A DNA stretch of 64,000 nt from Amycolatopsis acidicola (GCF_007713735.2 NZ_VMNW02000023.1:37478-101477), one strand, 5' to 3'. Positions 8,217 to 17,825 are shown, numbered from the stretch's first letter. Numbers and translations are program-made. Notes: generated by a model not told the origin, from the sequence alone.

Positions 8217-9565
8217 CGCAGGGCGCCGAGTTCCTGCTCGATCGTGCCGGACAGCAGGCCGGCTTTCGGGGCGGTGCCGACGTCCGCGGTGATCCCGAAC
8301 GTCACCTTTCCCGCGTAGCTCAGGATCGCGATGCCGGTGCGCAGCCGGACGGCGATCGGCACGTACGGGTACAGGTCGACGACTTCGCGGCCCAGCAGGG
8401 AAAGCCGGTGCGCGGGGCCGGGGACGTTCGTGGTGACCGTGGTGATGGCGCGTTGCGGAAGTTTCGCGGCCGCGCGCAGCGCCCAGCCGACCGGCGGGAA
8501 CGGGCCGTGCGCGGCGGTCGTCGTGACCGTGAGCCCGGCTTCCGCCTCCTTCTCCCGTTTCAGCGCGGTCAGCCGCCGGTGCACCGCGGTGAGCCGTTCG
8601 ACCGGATCGGGCAGGTCCACCGGAAGGACCGGCAGCAGCAGCGAAATCTGATTGTCCATAGTGGACGAATCGCGCACGGAGACCGGGACCAGGCTGCGCA
8701 CGGTGTCGGCGGCCGGGTCTTCGCCGCGGTCCAGCAGCACGGCTCGGAGCGCGCCGGTGACGGCGGCGAGTGCCACGTCGTTGAGGGTCACCCGGAAGTA
8801 CCGGCTGATGGCGAGCAGGTCGGCGAGCGTGGTGTGCGCGAGCTCGTAGTGCCGCTGCCTGCCGACCGGGCCGGTGAGCGACGAAGACGCGGCGGGGACG
8901 AGCGCTGTCGCCAGTGCCGCCATCCCGCGCGCGGTGTCGGCGATCCGCCGGGCGAGCCTCTCCGGGGACAGCATCGTGCGCACCAGCACCGGTAGTTCGG
9001 TGAAGGGCCCGGTCACCAGCCGCCGCACCGCTGAGCCCAGCAACGTGAACGGGCCCGGTTCGTCTTCGGGCTGCCAGACGGGCGCCGGGGGAGCGGGCTC
9101 GACGCGGAAGAACAGCTCGTGCAGGGCGCTCGCGGACACGCCGTCGGCCAGAGAATGGTGGATCTTGGACACGAGCGCCCAGCGGCCCTCGGGCAGCCCT
9201 TCGACGACCCAGCACTGCCACAGCGGCCGGGAGCGGTCCATCCGCTCGCTCATGATGAGCCCGACCAGTTCGCACAAGGCGCCCTCGTCGCCCGGCGCGG
9301 GCAGCGCGATCCGCTCGAACTGCTTCGCCGGGTCGAAGCCGGGGTCGTCGGCCCATACCGGCGGCCCGAGGTCGAAGGGCACCCGCCGCATCCGCTGCCG
9401 GTAGCGGGGCACCTGCGGCAGCCGTGCCGCGTACTCGGTGACGAGTTCTTCCTGGGCTGGCACGGGTCCTTCGAGAACGGCGATCGAGGCGATCGCCAGC
9501 GAGGATTCCGGTTCGGCGTCCTCGATTTCGAGGAATGCCGCGTCCAGGGGACTGAGCGTGTCCAT
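8186..9565 (-). CDS. Wax ester synthase / diacylglycerol acyltransferase (WS/DGAT)
   Basis: A 459-residue protein of the bacterial WS/DGAT family, which makes triacylglycerol or wax esters from acyl-CoA. It starts MDTLSPLDAAFLEIED and has the catalytic HHSLADG motif (His136-His137, HHxxxDG). The C-terminal half carries the typical TNVPGP, YPYVPIAVRLRTGIAILSYAGK and DVGTAPKAGLL stretches. In Mycobacterium tuberculosis the homologue tgs1 is a hallmark of the DosR regulon and of lipid storage in dormancy. GAGGAG precedes the ATG. Only nine bases separate it from ftsH upstream, so ftsH and this gene are one operon. Confidence 0.93.
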   Translation of the reverse strand: MDTLSPLDAAFLEIEDAEPESSLAIASIAVLEGPVPAQEELVTEYAARLPQVPRYRQRMRRVPFDLGPPVWADDPGFDPAKQFERIALPAPGDEGALCELVGLIMSERMDRSRPLWQCWVVEGLPEGRWALVSKIHHSLADGVSASALHELFFRVEPAPPAPVWQPEDEPGPFTLLGSAVRRLVTGPFTELPVLVRTMLSPERLARRIADTARGMAALATALVPAASSSLTGPVGRQRHYELAHTTLADLLAISRYFRVTLNDVALAAVTGALRAVLLDRGEDPAADTVRSLVPVSVRDSSTMDNQISLLLPVLPVDLPDPVERLTAVHRRLTALKREKEAEAGLTVTTTAAHGPFPPVGWALRAAAKLPQRAITTVTTNVPGPAHRLSLLGREVVDLYPYVPIAVRLRTGIAILSYAGKVTFGITADVGTAPKAGLLSGTIEQELGALRHLAGGASEK

Positions 9566-9574
9566 GATCGCTCC

Positions 9575-11497
9575 TCAGTGCGAAGGGGCCCTGTTCCCGA
9601 GCACGGCCGGGGATGGCCCGTGGTGATCGGTTTCGTACTCGTGCCCGAGCGCGTCGAGTACGGCGCCGCCGTCGACGGTTTCGCGGTGCATCAGCTGGCC
9701 GGCGAGCGTGTCGAGCGCCGGCCGGTGCTCCCCGAGCAACCGGACGGCCCGCTCTTCCGCGTCGCGGAGCAGGCGCGCCACCTCTTCGTCGATGAGGTGC
9801 TGTGTCTGTTCCGAGTAGGTCCGGGCGGGTTCCTTGCCGCCGGGCAGGAACTCCCCTTCGCCGCGCGGGTAGCCGATCGGGCCGAGTTCGGGGGACAGAC
9901 CGAACTCGGTGACCATCTTGACCGCGAGATCGGTCGCGCCGGCCAGGTCGTTGGCCGCCCCGGTGGAACCCTGCCCGAACACGACGAGTTCGGCCGCGCG
10001 CCCGCCGAGGCGGACCGTGAGCTGGTCGGTGAGGTAGGCCTCGCTGTAGAGGTGGCGTTCGGCCTCGGGGAGCTGCTCGGTGGCGCCGAGAGCCATCCCG
10101 GCCGGCAGGATGGTCACCTTCGCGACGGGGTCGGCGTGCTCGCACAGCGCGGCCACGAGCGCGTGCCCGGATTCGTGCACCGCCACCGAATGGCGTTCCT
10201 CCGGCAGCAGGGCGTTGGAGGTTTCCCGGCGGCCGAGCAGGACCCGGTCGCGCGCCGCGGTCAGGTCGTCCGGGGTGAGGATGACGCGGTTGCCGCGGAC
10301 GGCGTTGATGGCACCTTCGTTGACGAGGTTGGCCAGATCGGCACCGGAGAAACCGGGTGTGCCGCGGGCGAGCCGGTCCAGGTCCACGTCGGGCGCGAGG
10401 CGTTTGTTCCCGGCGTGCACGGCCAGGATCGCCGCCCGCTCGGCCTGGTTCGGCAGCGGGACGACGACCTGCCGGTCGAACCGGCCGGGCCGCAGCAGCG
10501 CCGCGTCGAGCGTTTCCGGGCGGTTCGTGGCGGCCAGGACGACGACGCCGCTGTCCTGGTCGAAACCGTCCATTTCGGACAGTAGCTGGTTGAGTGTCTG
10601 CTCACGCTCGTCGTGGCCGCCGACGCCGCTGACGCCCCGGCGGCTGCCCACGGCGTCGATCTCGTCGATGAAGATGATGGAGGGGGCGCGGTCGCGGGCG
10701 CCGGTGAACAGGTCCCGGACCCGGGACGCGCCGACGCCGACGAACATCTCCACGAAGGCGGAGCCGGTGACCGAGAGGAACGGCACTTCGGCCTCCCCGG
10801 CCACCGCGCGCGCCAGCAGCGTTTTCCCGGTGCCCGGCGGGCCGACCATGATGACGCCGCGCGGGCCTTTCGCCCCGGCGGCGGCGTACCGCGCCGGGTC
10901 GCGCAGGAAGTCGACGATCTCGCTGACCTCCTGCTTGACGCCCTCGTATCCGGCGACGTCGGCGAACCGGGTGGTCGGCCGCTCGGCCTCGATGATCTTC
11001 GCCTTGGCACGGCCGAATCCGCCGAGCCCGCCCGCGAGTGAGCGTTGCGCGCTCCGCCCGCTCCAGGCGAGCAGCCCGGCGAACAGCAGGAACCCGCCGA
11101 CCACCAGGACGATGGTGGTCCAGTTGGTGCCGGATGACGAGATCGTGCCGGTGATCACCACGTTGCGCGCCTGCAGCCGCTGCGCCAGCTGGGTGTCCCC
11201 GAGCGCCGTCGGCAGCTGGCTGGTGAACGCCGAGCCGTCGGCGAACGTGCCGTCCACCGCGCCCTTGTCGCCGATCTGCACGGTCTTCACCTGCCCGGAG
11301 TCCACTTTGGACAGGAAGTCGGTGTAGGACAGGGATTTCGTGGCTGGCGTGTTCATCAGGATGCTGGGCAGGAACAGCAGGCTCAGCGCCAGCAGCCCGG
11401 CGGCCGGCAGCAGCCAGGCCCGCCAGGCCGGCGGCTTCGGCGGGTCGGGTTTGCGCACCGGGTCCGGTGGGGGCCCCGGTTTCGCCGTTCGCGACAT
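9575..11497 (-). CDS. ftsH: ATP-dependent zinc metalloprotease FtsH (accessory copy)
   Basis: A 640-residue FtsH. A Pro-rich N-terminus leads into TM1 ([17 protein letters not shown]), followed by the extracytoplasmic FtsH_ext domain and TM2 ([19 protein letters not shown]). The AAA+ domain has Walker A GPPGTGKT (219-226), Walker [13 protein letters not shown] and the [20 protein letters not shown] arginine-finger stretch. The zinc protease domain has HESGH (441-445). It degrades membrane and regulatory proteins. It lacks the long acidic tail seen in many housekeeping actinobacterial FtsH proteins, so it is probably a second, stress-linked copy. It sits between a nitroreductase (22 bp) and a WS/DGAT gene (9 bp) in one minus-strand operon. 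Confidence 0.95.
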   Translation of the reverse strand: MSRTAKPGPPPDPVRKPDPPKPPAWRAWLLPAAGLLALSLLFLPSILMNTPATKSLSYTDFLSKVDSGQVKTVQIGDKGAVDGTFADGSAFTSQLPTALGDTQLAQRLQARNVVITGTISSSGTNWTTIVLVVGGFLLFAGLLAWSGRSAQRSLAGGLGGFGRAKAKIIEAERPTTRFADVAGYEGVKQEVSEIVDFLRDPARYAAAGAKGPRGVIMVGPPGTGKTLLARAVAGEAEVPFLSVTGSAFVEMFVGVGASRVRDLFTGARDRAPSIIFIDEIDAVGSRRGVSGVGGHDEREQTLNQLLSEMDGFDQDSGVVVLAATNRPETLDAALLRPGRFDRQVVVPLPNQAERAAILAVHAGNKRLAPDVDLDRLARGTPGFSGADLANLVNEGAINAVRGNRVILTPDDLTAARDRVLLGRRETSNALLPEERHSVAVHESGHALVAALCEHADPVAKVTILPAGMALGATEQLPEAERHLYSEAYLTDQLTVRLGGRAAELVVFGQGSTGAANDLAGATDLAVKMVTEFGLSPELGPIGYPRGEGEFLPGGKEPARTYSEQTQHLIDEEVARLLRDAEERAVRLLGEHRPALDTLAGQLMHRETVDGGAVLDALGHEYETDHHGPSPAVLGNRAPSH

Positions 11498-11519
11498 GCT
11501 GCGTCCCTTCCCGGGCGCT

Positions 11520-12524
11520 TCACGCCTGGTGTTCCACCGGCTCGCCGAGGGGCTTGAGGACGTCGGCGAGGTCGCGGCGTGGGGTGGCGGGGAGCGGGTC
11601 GGCGTTGATCGGCGCCCACCCGATCCGCAGCACCATCTGCGGGTAGCTGCCGCCGATCACCTTGTCCCGCACCACTTCCCAGGTGTCGCCGATCTCCAGC
11701 GGCTCGGTGAGCGGGCAGCTGGCGAGCCCGAGCGCGGTCGCGGTCAGCAGCACCGCGCTGGTGGCTTCGCCGGCCCGCAGCCGGGAGAGCCGGTCGTCGG
11801 AGGTGGTGCCCAGGACGAGCAGCACGTTCTCGTCGTCCTCACCCGACGCGCCCGGGGGCTGGCGGAGGGCGGGATCGGCGAACGGCCTGCCGGGTAGCGC
11901 GCCGGGTGTGTCGTCCGGCGCCGGGGTGTTCGCGCTCGGCACGCCGTCGGGCGCGGCGTGCCTGCCGCTCCACGCGGCCAGTTCCACCCGATACGCCGGA
12001 TCGTCGGCATGTCGTTGCGCGGCCTCGAAAATCGCCCGTGCGAGGTGGTAGCGGGTGGCGTCCTCGGCGACACGCAGGAGCGTTCCTTCGCGCGCGGCGC
12101 GTTCGGACATCAGCTGCAGGGAACCGTCCGGCACGGGCCATGAACTGTGCCGCCGGCGGTCGGTGCGGCGCCGGGGGATCGCGGCGGCCAGCGAGATTTC
12201 CTCCTGCCCCGGCTCGTGCCGGTGCAGTTCGATCGCCGCCAGGTGTTCGGGTTCGGCGGGGTTGGGCAGCCGGTGCACCTCGGCACGCCAGCCCAGCACC
12301 CCGAACCCGATCCGCAGGTGGTGCAGCGCCGCGCCGCAGCTGATCAGCAGGTCCCGGCCCTGCGGATCGGTTTCGGCCAGCCGCAGGCCCGGGTCCGCGT
12401 AGAGGTGCAAGGTGCGTTCGCCCACCCGCCATTGCCAGGGCTGAGTGTTGTGGATCGACGGGGCACGCGCGGCGAGCGCGACGGCGGCCTGCACGGTGAA
12501 ATCGTCGGGAAGTCCGCGGTCCAT
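11520..12524 (-). CDS. Acg-like nitroreductase family protein
   Basis: A 334-residue protein of the Acg subgroup of the nitroreductase fold (compare DosR-regulated Rv2032 and Rv3131). It shows the N-terminal APSIHNTQPWQWRV signature, GRDLLISCGAALHHLRI, the internal duplicated half with a PRRRTDRR segment, and a C-terminal LTEPLEIGDTWEVVRD and PQMVLRIGWAP. Acg proteins appear to have a lid over the flavin site and may sequester FMN rather than reduce nitro compounds. It is the first gene of the operon nitroreductase-ftsH-WS/DGAT, with the strong DevR box at 12617 upstream. Confidence 0.88.
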   Translation of the reverse strand: MDRGLPDDFTVQAAVALAARAPSIHNTQPWQWRVGERTLHLYADPGLRLAETDPQGRDLLISCGAALHHLRIGFGVLGWRAEVHRLPNPAEPEHLAAIELHRHEPGQEEISLAAAIPRRRTDRRRHSSWPVPDGSLQLMSERAAREGTLLRVAEDATRYHLARAIFEAAQRHADDPAYRVELAAWSGRHAAPDGVPSANTPAPDDTPGALPGRPFADPALRQPPGASGEDDENVLLVLGTTSDDRLSRLRAGEATSAVLLTATALGLASCPLTEPLEIGDTWEVVRDKVIGGSYPQMVLRIGWAPINADPLPATPRRDLADVLKPLGEPVEHQA

Positions 12525-12616
12525 GACGAAACCTGCCTCGGGAACGGGAATCGGCCTACCGCTTCAAACTCGCACCGGGGCGGGGTCCCGAGCAGAGCCG
12601 GAATGCCCCGGCGCCA

Positions 12617-12630
12617 GGGACTTTCGGTCC
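12617..12630. promoter_or_regulatory. DevR/DosR-like box (strongest)
   Basis: GGGACTTTCGGTCC within AGGGACTTTCGGTCCT: 13 of 14 matches to GGGACTTTCGGCCC, and itself a near-palindrome. It lies between the Acg-like nitroreductase (start 12524, minus) and the Rv1733c-like gene (start 12725, plus). Both families are DosR-controlled in mycobacteria. Confidence 0.7.
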
Positions 12631-12724
12631 TCCCCACTGCCTGCGCACCTGGGACGAACGCCTCTAGGAACACGGCCCCGGCGGGCGAGATTCTGCTTCG
12701 GAAATACGCCGAGGAGGGACCGTG

Positions 12725-13300
12725 ATGGACTGGATCGGCCGCCGGCTCCGGTGGCTCACGTCGTTCGGGAACCCGCTGACCGGCCGCTGGGACCGGTTCG
12801 AGATGGGGTTGGTCATCGTCGCCGTGGCGCTGGCGTTGGGTATGGTGCCGGTCGCGCTGTCGATCGGATCGGCCGTGCGGGCCCAGACCGCCGCGCAGGC
12901 CGCGGAGGAACAGGCGAGCCGGGTGCCCTCGACCGCCGTCCTGCTCACCGACGTGCCGCAGGCCGACACCTCGCCCGCGACCCGGGTGCATACGGCGGAA
13001 GCCACCTGGCAGCTCCCGGACGGGCAGTCGCGGACGGGCCGGGTCAGCGCCGACGCCGGCACCCGCGCGGGCACCCGGGTCCCGATCTGGCTCGACCGGG
13101 CCGGGAACGCGGTCGCCCGCCCGCGGAGCACCGGCGACGCGCTCGGCACCGGGATCGGGGTCGGGATGTACTCCTGGGTGGCGTCGGTGGCTCTGCTGAT
13201 CGTGCTCTGCTGGGTGGCCCGGATGCTGCTGAACCGACGCCGCCACGCGGATCTCGCCCGCGAATGGGCCACGTTCAGCCGTGACCTGAAGCGGTTCTGA
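12725..13300 (+). CDS. Rv1733c-like membrane protein
   Basis: A 191-residue protein with a conserved NPLTGRWDRFE opening, a first hydrophobic segment (GLVIVAVALALGMVPVALSI), an extracytoplasmic domain with AEATWQLPDGQSRTGRV and a conserved VPIWLDRAGNAVARP, and a second membrane helix (VASVALLIVLCWVARMLL). This matches the layout of the actinobacterial Rv1733c family, a DosR-regulon membrane protein of unknown role. GAGGAGG is seven bases before the ATG at 12725; an in-frame GTG lies directly upstream. The next gene follows after 2 bp. Confidence 0.82.
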   Translation: MDWIGRRLRWLTSFGNPLTGRWDRFEMGLVIVAVALALGMVPVALSIGSAVRAQTAAQAAEEQASRVPSTAVLLTDVPQADTSPATRVHTAEATWQLPDGQSRTGRVSADAGTRAGTRVPIWLDRAGNAVARPRSTGDALGTGIGVGMYSWVASVALLIVLCWVARMLLNRRRHADLAREWATFSRDLKRF

Positions 13301-13302
13301 CG

Positions 13303-14181
13303 ATGGATTCCCGCAGCGTCGGGGCGTTGGTGGTGGGTGTCGACGGCTCGGCGTCGGCGCTGGCGGCGGTCCGCTGGGCGGCGGCCGAGGCGGTGCGCTG
13401 GGGCCTGCGGGTGCGGCTGGTGCACGTGGCCGAACCGGTGCCCGCGGTCGCCGGCGACCCCGCCGAGGAGAGCGCCGGCCGGCGTGCCCGCGGCGAGCAG
13501 TGGCTGAACACCGCGAGCAGTGTCGCGTCGAGGACGGCGGCGGAGGTGGAAACCGTGCTGTACGAGGGAAACCGGCGGGACATCCTCGTGGAGGAGGCCG
13601 GCTGGGCGGCCGAACTGGTGCTCGGGTCACGGGGCAGGGGCGGCCTCGGACGGCTGACCGGCGCGTCGGCCGGACTCGCGGTGGCCACGCACGGGGGCTG
13701 CCCGGTCGTCATCGTGCGCGGGCCGGCGCGCGAGAGTGGCCACGTCGTCGCCGGAGTGGACGACGGGCCGGAGACCACGGCGGTGCTGCGGTTCGCTTTT
13801 CACCAGGCCCTGCGCTCCGGCACGGGCGTCACGGCGCTGCACTCCTGGCGGATCGCCGGCCACGGCGGCTCCGTCCAGGCCCAGTACCACGCGGAAAAGG
13901 CGTTGCGCGAAAGGGTTTCCGCGGTGGCGGCCGAGTTCGGCGGAATCGAACCGGAATGCCTCGTGGTGCGCGGCAAGCCGGAGGAAACCCTGCTCGAATT
14001 CGGCAGGCACGCCCGGTTGATCGTCGTCGGCACCCGCGGGCACGGTGGGCTCACGGGTTTGTTCCTGGGCTCGGTGAGCCAGTCCGTGGCCGGGCACGGC
14101 ACCGCGCCCGTGGCCGTCATCCGCTCCTCAGGGACGGTGCGATGGTGGGCGCGGCTCGTGAACGCCGGGTCAGGGCACTAG
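13303..14181 (+). CDS. Tandem universal stress protein
   Basis: A 292-residue protein with two Usp domains. Domain 1 opens [13 protein letters not shown] and ends with [16 protein letters not shown]; domain 2 opens [14 protein letters not shown] and ends with [17 protein letters not shown]. Both carry a G-2x-G-9x-G(S/T/A)-type ATP-binding loop, so nucleotide binding is likely. Tandem Usp proteins such as Rv1996, Rv2005c and Rv2623 are part of the mycobacterial dormancy regulon. It starts 2 bp after the Rv1733c-like gene and is convergent with the alcohol dehydrogenase (12-bp overlap). Confidence 0.93.
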   Translation: MDSRSVGALVVGVDGSASALAAVRWAAAEAVRWGLRVRLVHVAEPVPAVAGDPAEESAGRRARGEQWLNTASSVASRTAAEVETVLYEGNRRDILVEEAGWAAELVLGSRGRGGLGRLTGASAGLAVATHGGCPVVIVRGPARESGHVVAGVDDGPETTAVLRFAFHQALRSGTGVTALHSWRIAGHGGSVQAQYHAEKALRERVSAVAAEFGGIEPECLVVRGKPEETLLEFGRHARLIVVGTRGHGGLTGLFLGSVSQSVAGHGTAPVAVIRSSGTVRWWARLVNAGSGH

Positions 14182-15192
14182 CACCGCCGCGCCGTGCACG
14201 CGGTCGGCGGCCAGGTCGTCGAGCGCCCGGTCGGCTTCGTCCAGCGGGTACGGCGTGGTGACCACGTGCAACCGGTGCCGGGCGGCGAAGTCAAGGAAAT
14301 CCCTTGCGTCGCCCCGGGTATTGGCGGTGACACTGCGCAGCTGCTTCTCCTGGAACAGGTGCCGCCGGTAGTTCAGGCCGGGGATGTCCGAAAGGTGGAT
14401 GCCCGCCACGGCCAGTGTCCCGCCGCGATCCAGCGCTTCCAGCGCGGGCGGCACCAGCTCTCCGGCCGGCGCGAACAGAATCGCCGAATCCAGTGGTTCC
14501 GGGGGAACGCCGGCGGCGCCGCCGGTGGAAGCCGCGCCCAGTTCGAGTGCCAGCCGCCGGGCCCGCTCGTCCCGGGTGAGCACATGCACCGTCGCGCCTT
14601 CGGCAAGCGCGACCTGCATCGCGAGATGAGCGCTGGCCCCGAAACCGTAGATGCCGAGCCGCCCGCGCGCCGGCAGCCACGCCCGGCGCAACGCGCGATA
14701 GCCGATGATTCCCGCGCACAGCAAGGGAGCCAGCTCGGCGTCGGAGTAGCCATCGGGCAGCCGATGCGCGTACGCGGCGGGGACCGTGGCGTATTCGGCG
14801 TAGCCACCGTCGGCGTCCCAGCCGGTGAACTCCGGCGCGACGCACAGGTTTTCCGAGCCCTGACGGCAGTACCGGCAAACCCCGCAGGTGTGCCGCAGCC
14901 ACGCGATGCCCACCCGGTCGCCTTCGCGGAAGTCCAGGACCTCCGCCCCGGTGGCGACGACCCGGCCGGCGACTTCGTGCCCTGGCACGACATCGGGCCG
15001 GTGCACGGGCAGATCCCCCTCGACCACGTGCAGGTCGGTGCGGCAGACCCCGCACACCAGGACCCGCACCAGCAGCTCGTCGGGCCCGGGCCGGGGCACG
15101 GCTTCCCTGGCCTGCTCGAACTTTCGTGCTTGACGAGTGCCGGGGGAGTGCACCCGCCAGGCACGCATGGTCTCCGCCACGGGGCTTGTCAT
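14170..15192 (-). CDS. Zinc-dependent alcohol dehydrogenase
   Basis: A 340-residue medium-chain dehydrogenase. The catalytic zinc site includes [16 protein letters not shown] and [10 protein letters not shown] structural zinc lobe contains [16 protein letters not shown] Rossmann segment [20 protein letters not shown] binds the NAD(P) cofactor. It resembles the AdhA-type alcohol dehydrogenases found near DosR-like regulons in actinomycetes, and may reoxidise NADH when respiration stops. GGGAGG is five bases before the ATG at 15192; an in-frame GTG adjoins it. A 13/14 DevR box lies 56 bp upstream in the region shared with the divergent nitroreductase. Confidence 0.92.
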   Translation of the reverse strand: MTSPVAETMRAWRVHSPGTRQARKFEQAREAVPRPGPDELLVRVLVCGVCRTDLHVVEGDLPVHRPDVVPGHEVAGRVVATGAEVLDFREGDRVGIAWLRHTCGVCRYCRQGSENLCVAPEFTGWDADGGYAEYATVPAAYAHRLPDGYSDAELAPLLCAGIIGYRALRRAWLPARGRLGIYGFGASAHLAMQVALAEGATVHVLTRDERARRLALELGAASTGGAAGVPPEPLDSAILFAPAGELVPPALEALDRGGTLAVAGIHLSDIPGLNYRRHLFQEKQLRSVTANTRGDARDFLDFAARHRLHVVTTPYPLDEADRALDDLAADRVHGAAVLVP

Positions 15193-15247
15193 CACGTCCT
15201 CCCAAGGGTTCCGGCTTCAGCGTCGCGGGACCGGGGCCCCGCATACA

Positions 15248-15261
15248 GGGCCGAAGGACCC
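15248..15261. promoter_or_regulatory. DevR/DosR-like box
   Basis: GGGCCGAAGGACCC, 13 of 14 matches to the reverse consensus, between the divergent alcohol dehydrogenase (15192, minus) and Acg-like gene (15348, plus). A weaker match, GGGACCGGGGCCCC, lies at 15227-15240. Confidence 0.65.
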
Positions 15262-15347
15262 CCGCGTGAGTGTCCGCCGGACCTACCGGGCCGTCCTCGC
15301 GCGTCACCACGCTGGGCGTTCCGACCTCGAACGAGGAGGGCGCGGGC

Positions 15348-16220
15348 ATGTCTTGGTCCAGCGCGGAAAGAGCGGTGCTCACGCGCGCCGTCGGCGAAGC
15401 ACCCTCAGTGCACAACCTTGTTCCCTGGACCGCGGAGATCCGCGCGGCCGGCGCCGACCTGTACGACCACGCCGGGGCGAGGCGGCGGCGCCACGACCCC
15501 GCCGGACGGGACCGGGTGATCTCGGGCGGCGCGGCGTTGACGAACCTCGAGCTTGCGCTGCGCGCGCTCGGCTGGGCGCCGGAAACAGTGCTGCTGCCGG
15601 ACGCCGGGCGCCTGGATCTGCTCGCCCGCGTCACGTCGCCGCACCGGCACGAGGCGACCCCCGAGGAGGTCCGCCACTACTCGGCGATCTACCGCCGCCA
15701 CAGCTACCGTTCGCCGTTCGCCGTCCGCGCCATCGACGAACAGGAGCGGCGGCGACTCGCGGCCGTCAGCGATGGCGCCATGGGCAGGATCCTCGACCCG
15801 GCCGCCGAATCCGCCCCGCTGGCCGAATTCCTTTCCCACGCCGGGCAGGCCCCGCGCGACGACGTGGCGTATCGGCGGGAACTGCGTGCGTGGTCGTCGC
15901 CGTTCGGTGAGCCGCACGGGAACTCCGCGTTGCCGTGGGCGCACCTGCCGGACACCGCGACGCTGGCCAAGCGGCTGGCGGCCGAAGCGCTCGTGCTGGT
16001 GCTGACGCCGGATGACACGCGCCGCGACCATCTTCTCGCCGGGCACGTCATGGAACAGATCTGGCTGGCCGCGGTCGCACGGGGCCTGGCGGGCTCGGTG
16101 CTCACCCGGCCCTTGCGGCTGCACCAGGTGCGCGCCGGGCTGGCCGCGGAGCTCGGCCTGGCCGGTTTCCCGCAACTCATCCTGCGGTTCGGTTACCCGG
16201 TCACGGGCCCAAGGTCCTGA
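15348..16220 (+). CDS. Acg-like nitroreductase family protein (second copy)
   Basis: A 290-residue protein of the same family as the gene at 11520: VGEAPSVHNLVPWTAEIR at the N-terminus, ISGGAALTNLELALRALGW, YRRHSYRSPFAVRAI (equivalent to PRRRTDRR), and GLAGFPQLILRFGYP near the end. It is about 40 residues shorter than its paralogue. The ATG at 15348 was chosen because ACGAGGAGG precedes it. The last bases overlap a DevR-like box that serves the downstream hsp20 gene. Confidence 0.82.
   Translation: MSWSSAERAVLTRAVGEAPSVHNLVPWTAEIRAAGADLYDHAGARRRRHDPAGRDRVISGGAALTNLELALRALGWAPETVLLPDAGRLDLLARVTSPHRHEATPEEVRHYSAIYRRHSYRSPFAVRAIDEQERRRLAAVSDGAMGRILDPAAESAPLAEFLSHAGQAPRDDVAYRRELRAWSSPFGEPHGNSALPWAHLPDTATLAKRLAAEALVLVLTPDDTRRDHLLAGHVMEQIWLAAVARGLAGSVLTRPLRLHQVRAGLAAELGLAGFPQLILRFGYPVTGPRS
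16205..16218. promoter_or_regulatory. DevR/DosR-like box
   Basis: GGGCCCAAGGTCCT, 12 of 14 matches, at the very end of the nitroreductase coding region and 91 bp before the hsp20 start. Confidence 0.5.
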
Positions 16221-16226
16221 GCCGAA

Positions 16227-16240
16227 GGGACTTGAAACCC
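16227..16240. promoter_or_regulatory. DevR/DosR-like box (imperfect)
   Basis: GGGACTTGAAACCC, about 10 of 14 matches, 22 bp after the previous box; the pair is upstream of hsp20. The same 22-bp spacing occurs at 4806/4828. Confidence 0.4.
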
Positions 16241-16308
16241 TGCTGTGCGCCCGGGTTCCGGCGTTGTGCTGGAGGCGCCAGTGAAAACGAGGCGGAAGGA
16301 AGGCACCG

Positions 16309-16704
16309 ATGCCCACACGGATCCCGCGGACCACCCTGCTCCCGGACGTCTTCCGGTTGCTGGAGGAGGAGTTCGGCGACCGGCATCCCATCCGGGTGGA
16401 GCACTACCTCGACGACGGCGCGTACGTTGTCCGGGCCGAGCTGCCGGGGATGGACCCCGAACACGACATCCACGTCACGGTCGAGCGCGGTGAGCTGAAC
16501 CTGCGCGCCGAGCGGAAGTTCACCCGGCACGACCACGAACACACCGAGTTCGCCTACGGGGGATTCGCGCGGAGCGTGCGGCTGCCCGAGAGCGCGGACG
16601 TCACGCACGTCAAGGCCGCCTACGACGCGGGCGTCCTCGAGGTGCGTATTCCGGTGCGCGAGAAGGGAAAGCCGCACGAGATCCCGGTTAAGGCCGGTTC
16701 GTGA
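16309..16704 (+). CDS. Hsp20 / alpha-crystallin small heat shock protein
   Basis: A 131-residue small heat shock protein, an ATP-independent holdase. The alpha-crystallin domain spans about residues 30-125: GAYVVRAELPGMDPEHDIHV, GELNLRAERKF, FARSVRLPESADVTHVKAAY and the conserved AYDAGVLEVRIPV. HspX/Acr, the mycobacterial counterpart, is the best known DosR-regulon product. A pair of DevR-like boxes lies upstream and a strong 12-bp hairpin directly downstream, so it is probably monocistronic. Confidence 0.93.
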   Translation: MPTRIPRTTLLPDVFRLLEEEFGDRHPIRVEHYLDDGAYVVRAELPGMDPEHDIHVTVERGELNLRAERKFTRHDHEHTEFAYGGFARSVRLPESADVTHVKAAYDAGVLEVRIPVREKGKPHEIPVKAGS

Positions 16705-16711
16705 ACGACGC

Positions 16712-16741
16712 GGGGCGTGCCGGTGGCCGCCGGCACGCCCC
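16712..16741 (+). terminator. Hairpin terminator after hsp20
   Basis: A perfect 12-bp stem: GGGGCGTGCCGG (16712-16723) pairs with CCGGCACGCCCC (16730-16741) around a 6-base loop, eight bases after the hsp20 stop and 27 before gap. There is no T-run, as is usual in high-GC actinobacteria. Confidence 0.75.
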
Positions 16742-16768
16742 GTCCCTCGTGAGACGAAGGAGAAGACG

Positions 16769-17782
16769 ATGGTGACCCGAGTGGCGATCAACGGGCTCGG
16801 CCGGATCGGGCGTGACGTCCTGCGCGGCGCGCTCGCCCGGCCCGGAAGCCCGATCGAGGTGGTGGCCGTCAACGACGTGGTCCCGCCCGCGGCGATGGCG
16901 CACCTGCTCGAATTCGACTCCACCTACGGCAGGCTCGCCTCGCCGGTGCACGCGCACGGTTCGGTGCTCTCCGTGGACGGCAAGGACATCCACGTCACCG
17001 ACGTGGGCACGCCCGCCGGGCTGCCGTGGCGCGAGTTCGACGTGGACATCGTGATCGAGGCCAGCGGCAAGTTCCGGACCAGGGACGAGGCCGCCGGCCA
17101 CCTCGAGGCCGGCGCGCGGAAGGTGATCATCACCGCGCCGGGCAAGGACGTGGACGCGACGATCGTGCTGGGCATCAACGACGAGAGCTACGACACGCGG
17201 TGGCACCACGTGGTTTCCAACGCGTCGTGCACCACCAACTGCGTCGCCCCGATGGCGATGGTGCTGCACCGCGCGTTCGGCGTGCGGCGCGGGCTGATGA
17301 CCACGATCCACAGCTACACCAACGATCAGTCCCTTTTGGACGGTCCGCACCAGGACCCGCGGCGTGCCCGGTCCGCCGCGGTCAACCTGATCCCGACGAG
17401 TACCGGCGCGGCGCGGGCACTGGGCGAGGTGCTGCCCGAACTGGCCGGGCGCCTGGACGGCGTCGCCGTGCGGGTACCGGTGGAGGACGGCTCGCTGACC
17501 GACCTCACCGTCGAACTGGACGAGGAGGTCACCGCGGGCCAGGTGAACCACGCGTTCGCGGAAGCCGCGAACGGCTCGCTGAAAGGGATTCTCCGCTACA
17601 CCGAACGGCCGATCGTCTCCCGTGACGTCATCGGTGACCCGGCGTCGTGCGTGTTCGACTCGGGCCTGACCAAGGCCGAGGCCAACCTGGTGAAGGTGTT
17701 CGGCTGGTACGACAACGAATGGGGCTACGCGCAGCGCACTCTCGACCTGGCGGAGCTGATCGCGGGCGCGCTGCCCGGCTGA
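16769..17782 (+). CDS. gap: Glyceraldehyde-3-phosphate dehydrogenase, type I
   Basis: A 337-residue GAPDH. The NAD-binding start is RVAINGLGRIGRDVLRGAL with VVAVNDV (the Asp favours NAD). The catalytic Cys154 lies in SNASCTTNC, and HSYTNDQSLLDG and NLIPTSTGAARALGEVLPEL follow. The C-terminal WYDNEWGYAQR is canonical. A second, stress-island gap next to ppsA could support glycolytic or gluconeogenic flux during hypoxia; whether a housekeeping gap exists elsewhere cannot be seen. GAAGGAG precedes the ATG. It is isolated from hsp20 by a terminator-like hairpin. Confidence 0.95.
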   Translation: MVTRVAINGLGRIGRDVLRGALARPGSPIEVVAVNDVVPPAAMAHLLEFDSTYGRLASPVHAHGSVLSVDGKDIHVTDVGTPAGLPWREFDVDIVIEASGKFRTRDEAAGHLEAGARKVIITAPGKDVDATIVLGINDESYDTRWHHVVSNASCTTNCVAPMAMVLHRAFGVRRGLMTTIHSYTNDQSLLDGPHQDPRRARSAAVNLIPTSTGAARALGEVLPELAGRLDGVAVRVPVEDGSLTDLTVELDEEVTAGQVNHAFAEAANGSLKGILRYTERPIVSRDVIGDPASCVFDSGLTKAEANLVKVFGWYDNEWGYAQRTLDLAELIAGALPG

Positions 17783-17825
17783 GGAGTCCACAGTGGCCGG
17801 TGGGCACCGGAAGAGGTGAAGGACC

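Noticed and set aside
5619..10145. A 1508-codon open frame on the minus strand, antisense to the CBS-BON and metal ATPase genes and running out of frame through the WS/DGAT and FtsH genes.
   Set aside because: It is a by-product of high GC content. It is Arg/Gly/Pro-rich without domain signatures, while the genes it overlaps have conserved catalytic motifs.
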